6,168 bases of DNA from NCBI GenBank assembly GCA_025362615.1, contig JANYFQ010000586.1:1-6168 (forward strand), read 5' to 3'. The translations under genes and the position numbers were made by a program. Below, piece after piece: positions 6,157-6,168 of this stretch. Under the pieces are notes generated by a model, which had not been told where the DNA came from, made no database searches, and saw only the letters and a list, made by a program, of their open reading frames with translations. The stretch's first letter is position 1, and each line of letters opens with the position of its first letter. Origin of the DNA: Hymenobacter sp. (GTDB lineage: Bacteria > Bacteroidota > Bacteroidia > Cytophagales > Hymenobacteraceae).

Positions 6157-6168
6157 ACCCCTGGGGGT
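6157..6168. terminator. Probable terminator hairpin cut by the right edge
   Basis: ACCCC-TG-GGGGT is a perfect inverted repeat that reaches the last base of the window. It is preceded by AAAAGCT (from about 6150), so the left arm probably extends outward; if the bases beyond the edge continue AGCTTTT, this would be an intrinsic terminator usable from either direction. It follows the 42-bp array and would close transcription of the 229-residue protein gene and perhaps of a convergent neighbour. Confidence 0.4.

Overview
The window looks like part of the chromosome of a very GC-rich member of the Bacteroidota, most like Hymenobacter or a close relative in the Cytophagales. Three things point there: a large exported protein with a C-terminal type IX secretion system (T9SS) sorting domain, a perfect Bacteroidota -7 promoter motif (TAnnTTTG) upstream of it, and start codons without Shine-Dalgarno sequences. 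The genus is an inference from style, not a database result.

Layout. Positions 1-4979 (minus strand) are one uninterrupted reading frame, about 1660 codons. It starts at 4979 and runs off the left edge a short way before its expected stop. It encodes a secreted surface protein: signal peptide, SbsA-type Ig-like domain, a first set of seven FG-GAP/VCBS calcium-loop repeats, a second Ig-like region, a second set of six calcium loops plus one blade-like segment lacking the loop, a beta-rich Bacteroidota surface-protein region, and the T9SS type A sorting domain. Because the frame is open at the window edge, closed reading frames on the opposite strand (one of 1145 codons) look larger, but they are shadows.

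Positions 4980-5243 are a 264-bp divergent intergenic region. It holds a good promoter candidate for the minus-strand gene, a C-rich leader with a possible 15-codon upstream ORF whose stop overlaps the start of the big gene, a 13-bp tandem duplication, a weaker promoter candidate for the plus-strand gene, and a striking 34-bp inverted repeat (15-bp arms, one mismatch) in the presumed 5' leader of that gene.

Positions 5244-5933 (plus strand) encode an unrecognised 229-residue, mostly helical, apparently cytoplasmic protein with a basic tail. Eight bases after its stop codon begins an array of five 42-bp tandem units (5941-6150). Each unit carries two different dyad-symmetric sequences whose centres are 21 bp apart throughout, so ten dyads sit at regular two-helical-turn spacing. 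The window ends on what looks like the first part of a terminator hairpin (from about 6150).

The two genes are divergent and nothing in the sequence shows that they act together. The least conventional parts are the 42-bp dyad array, the 34-bp leader palindrome, and the possible translationally coupled leader peptide of the surface protein.
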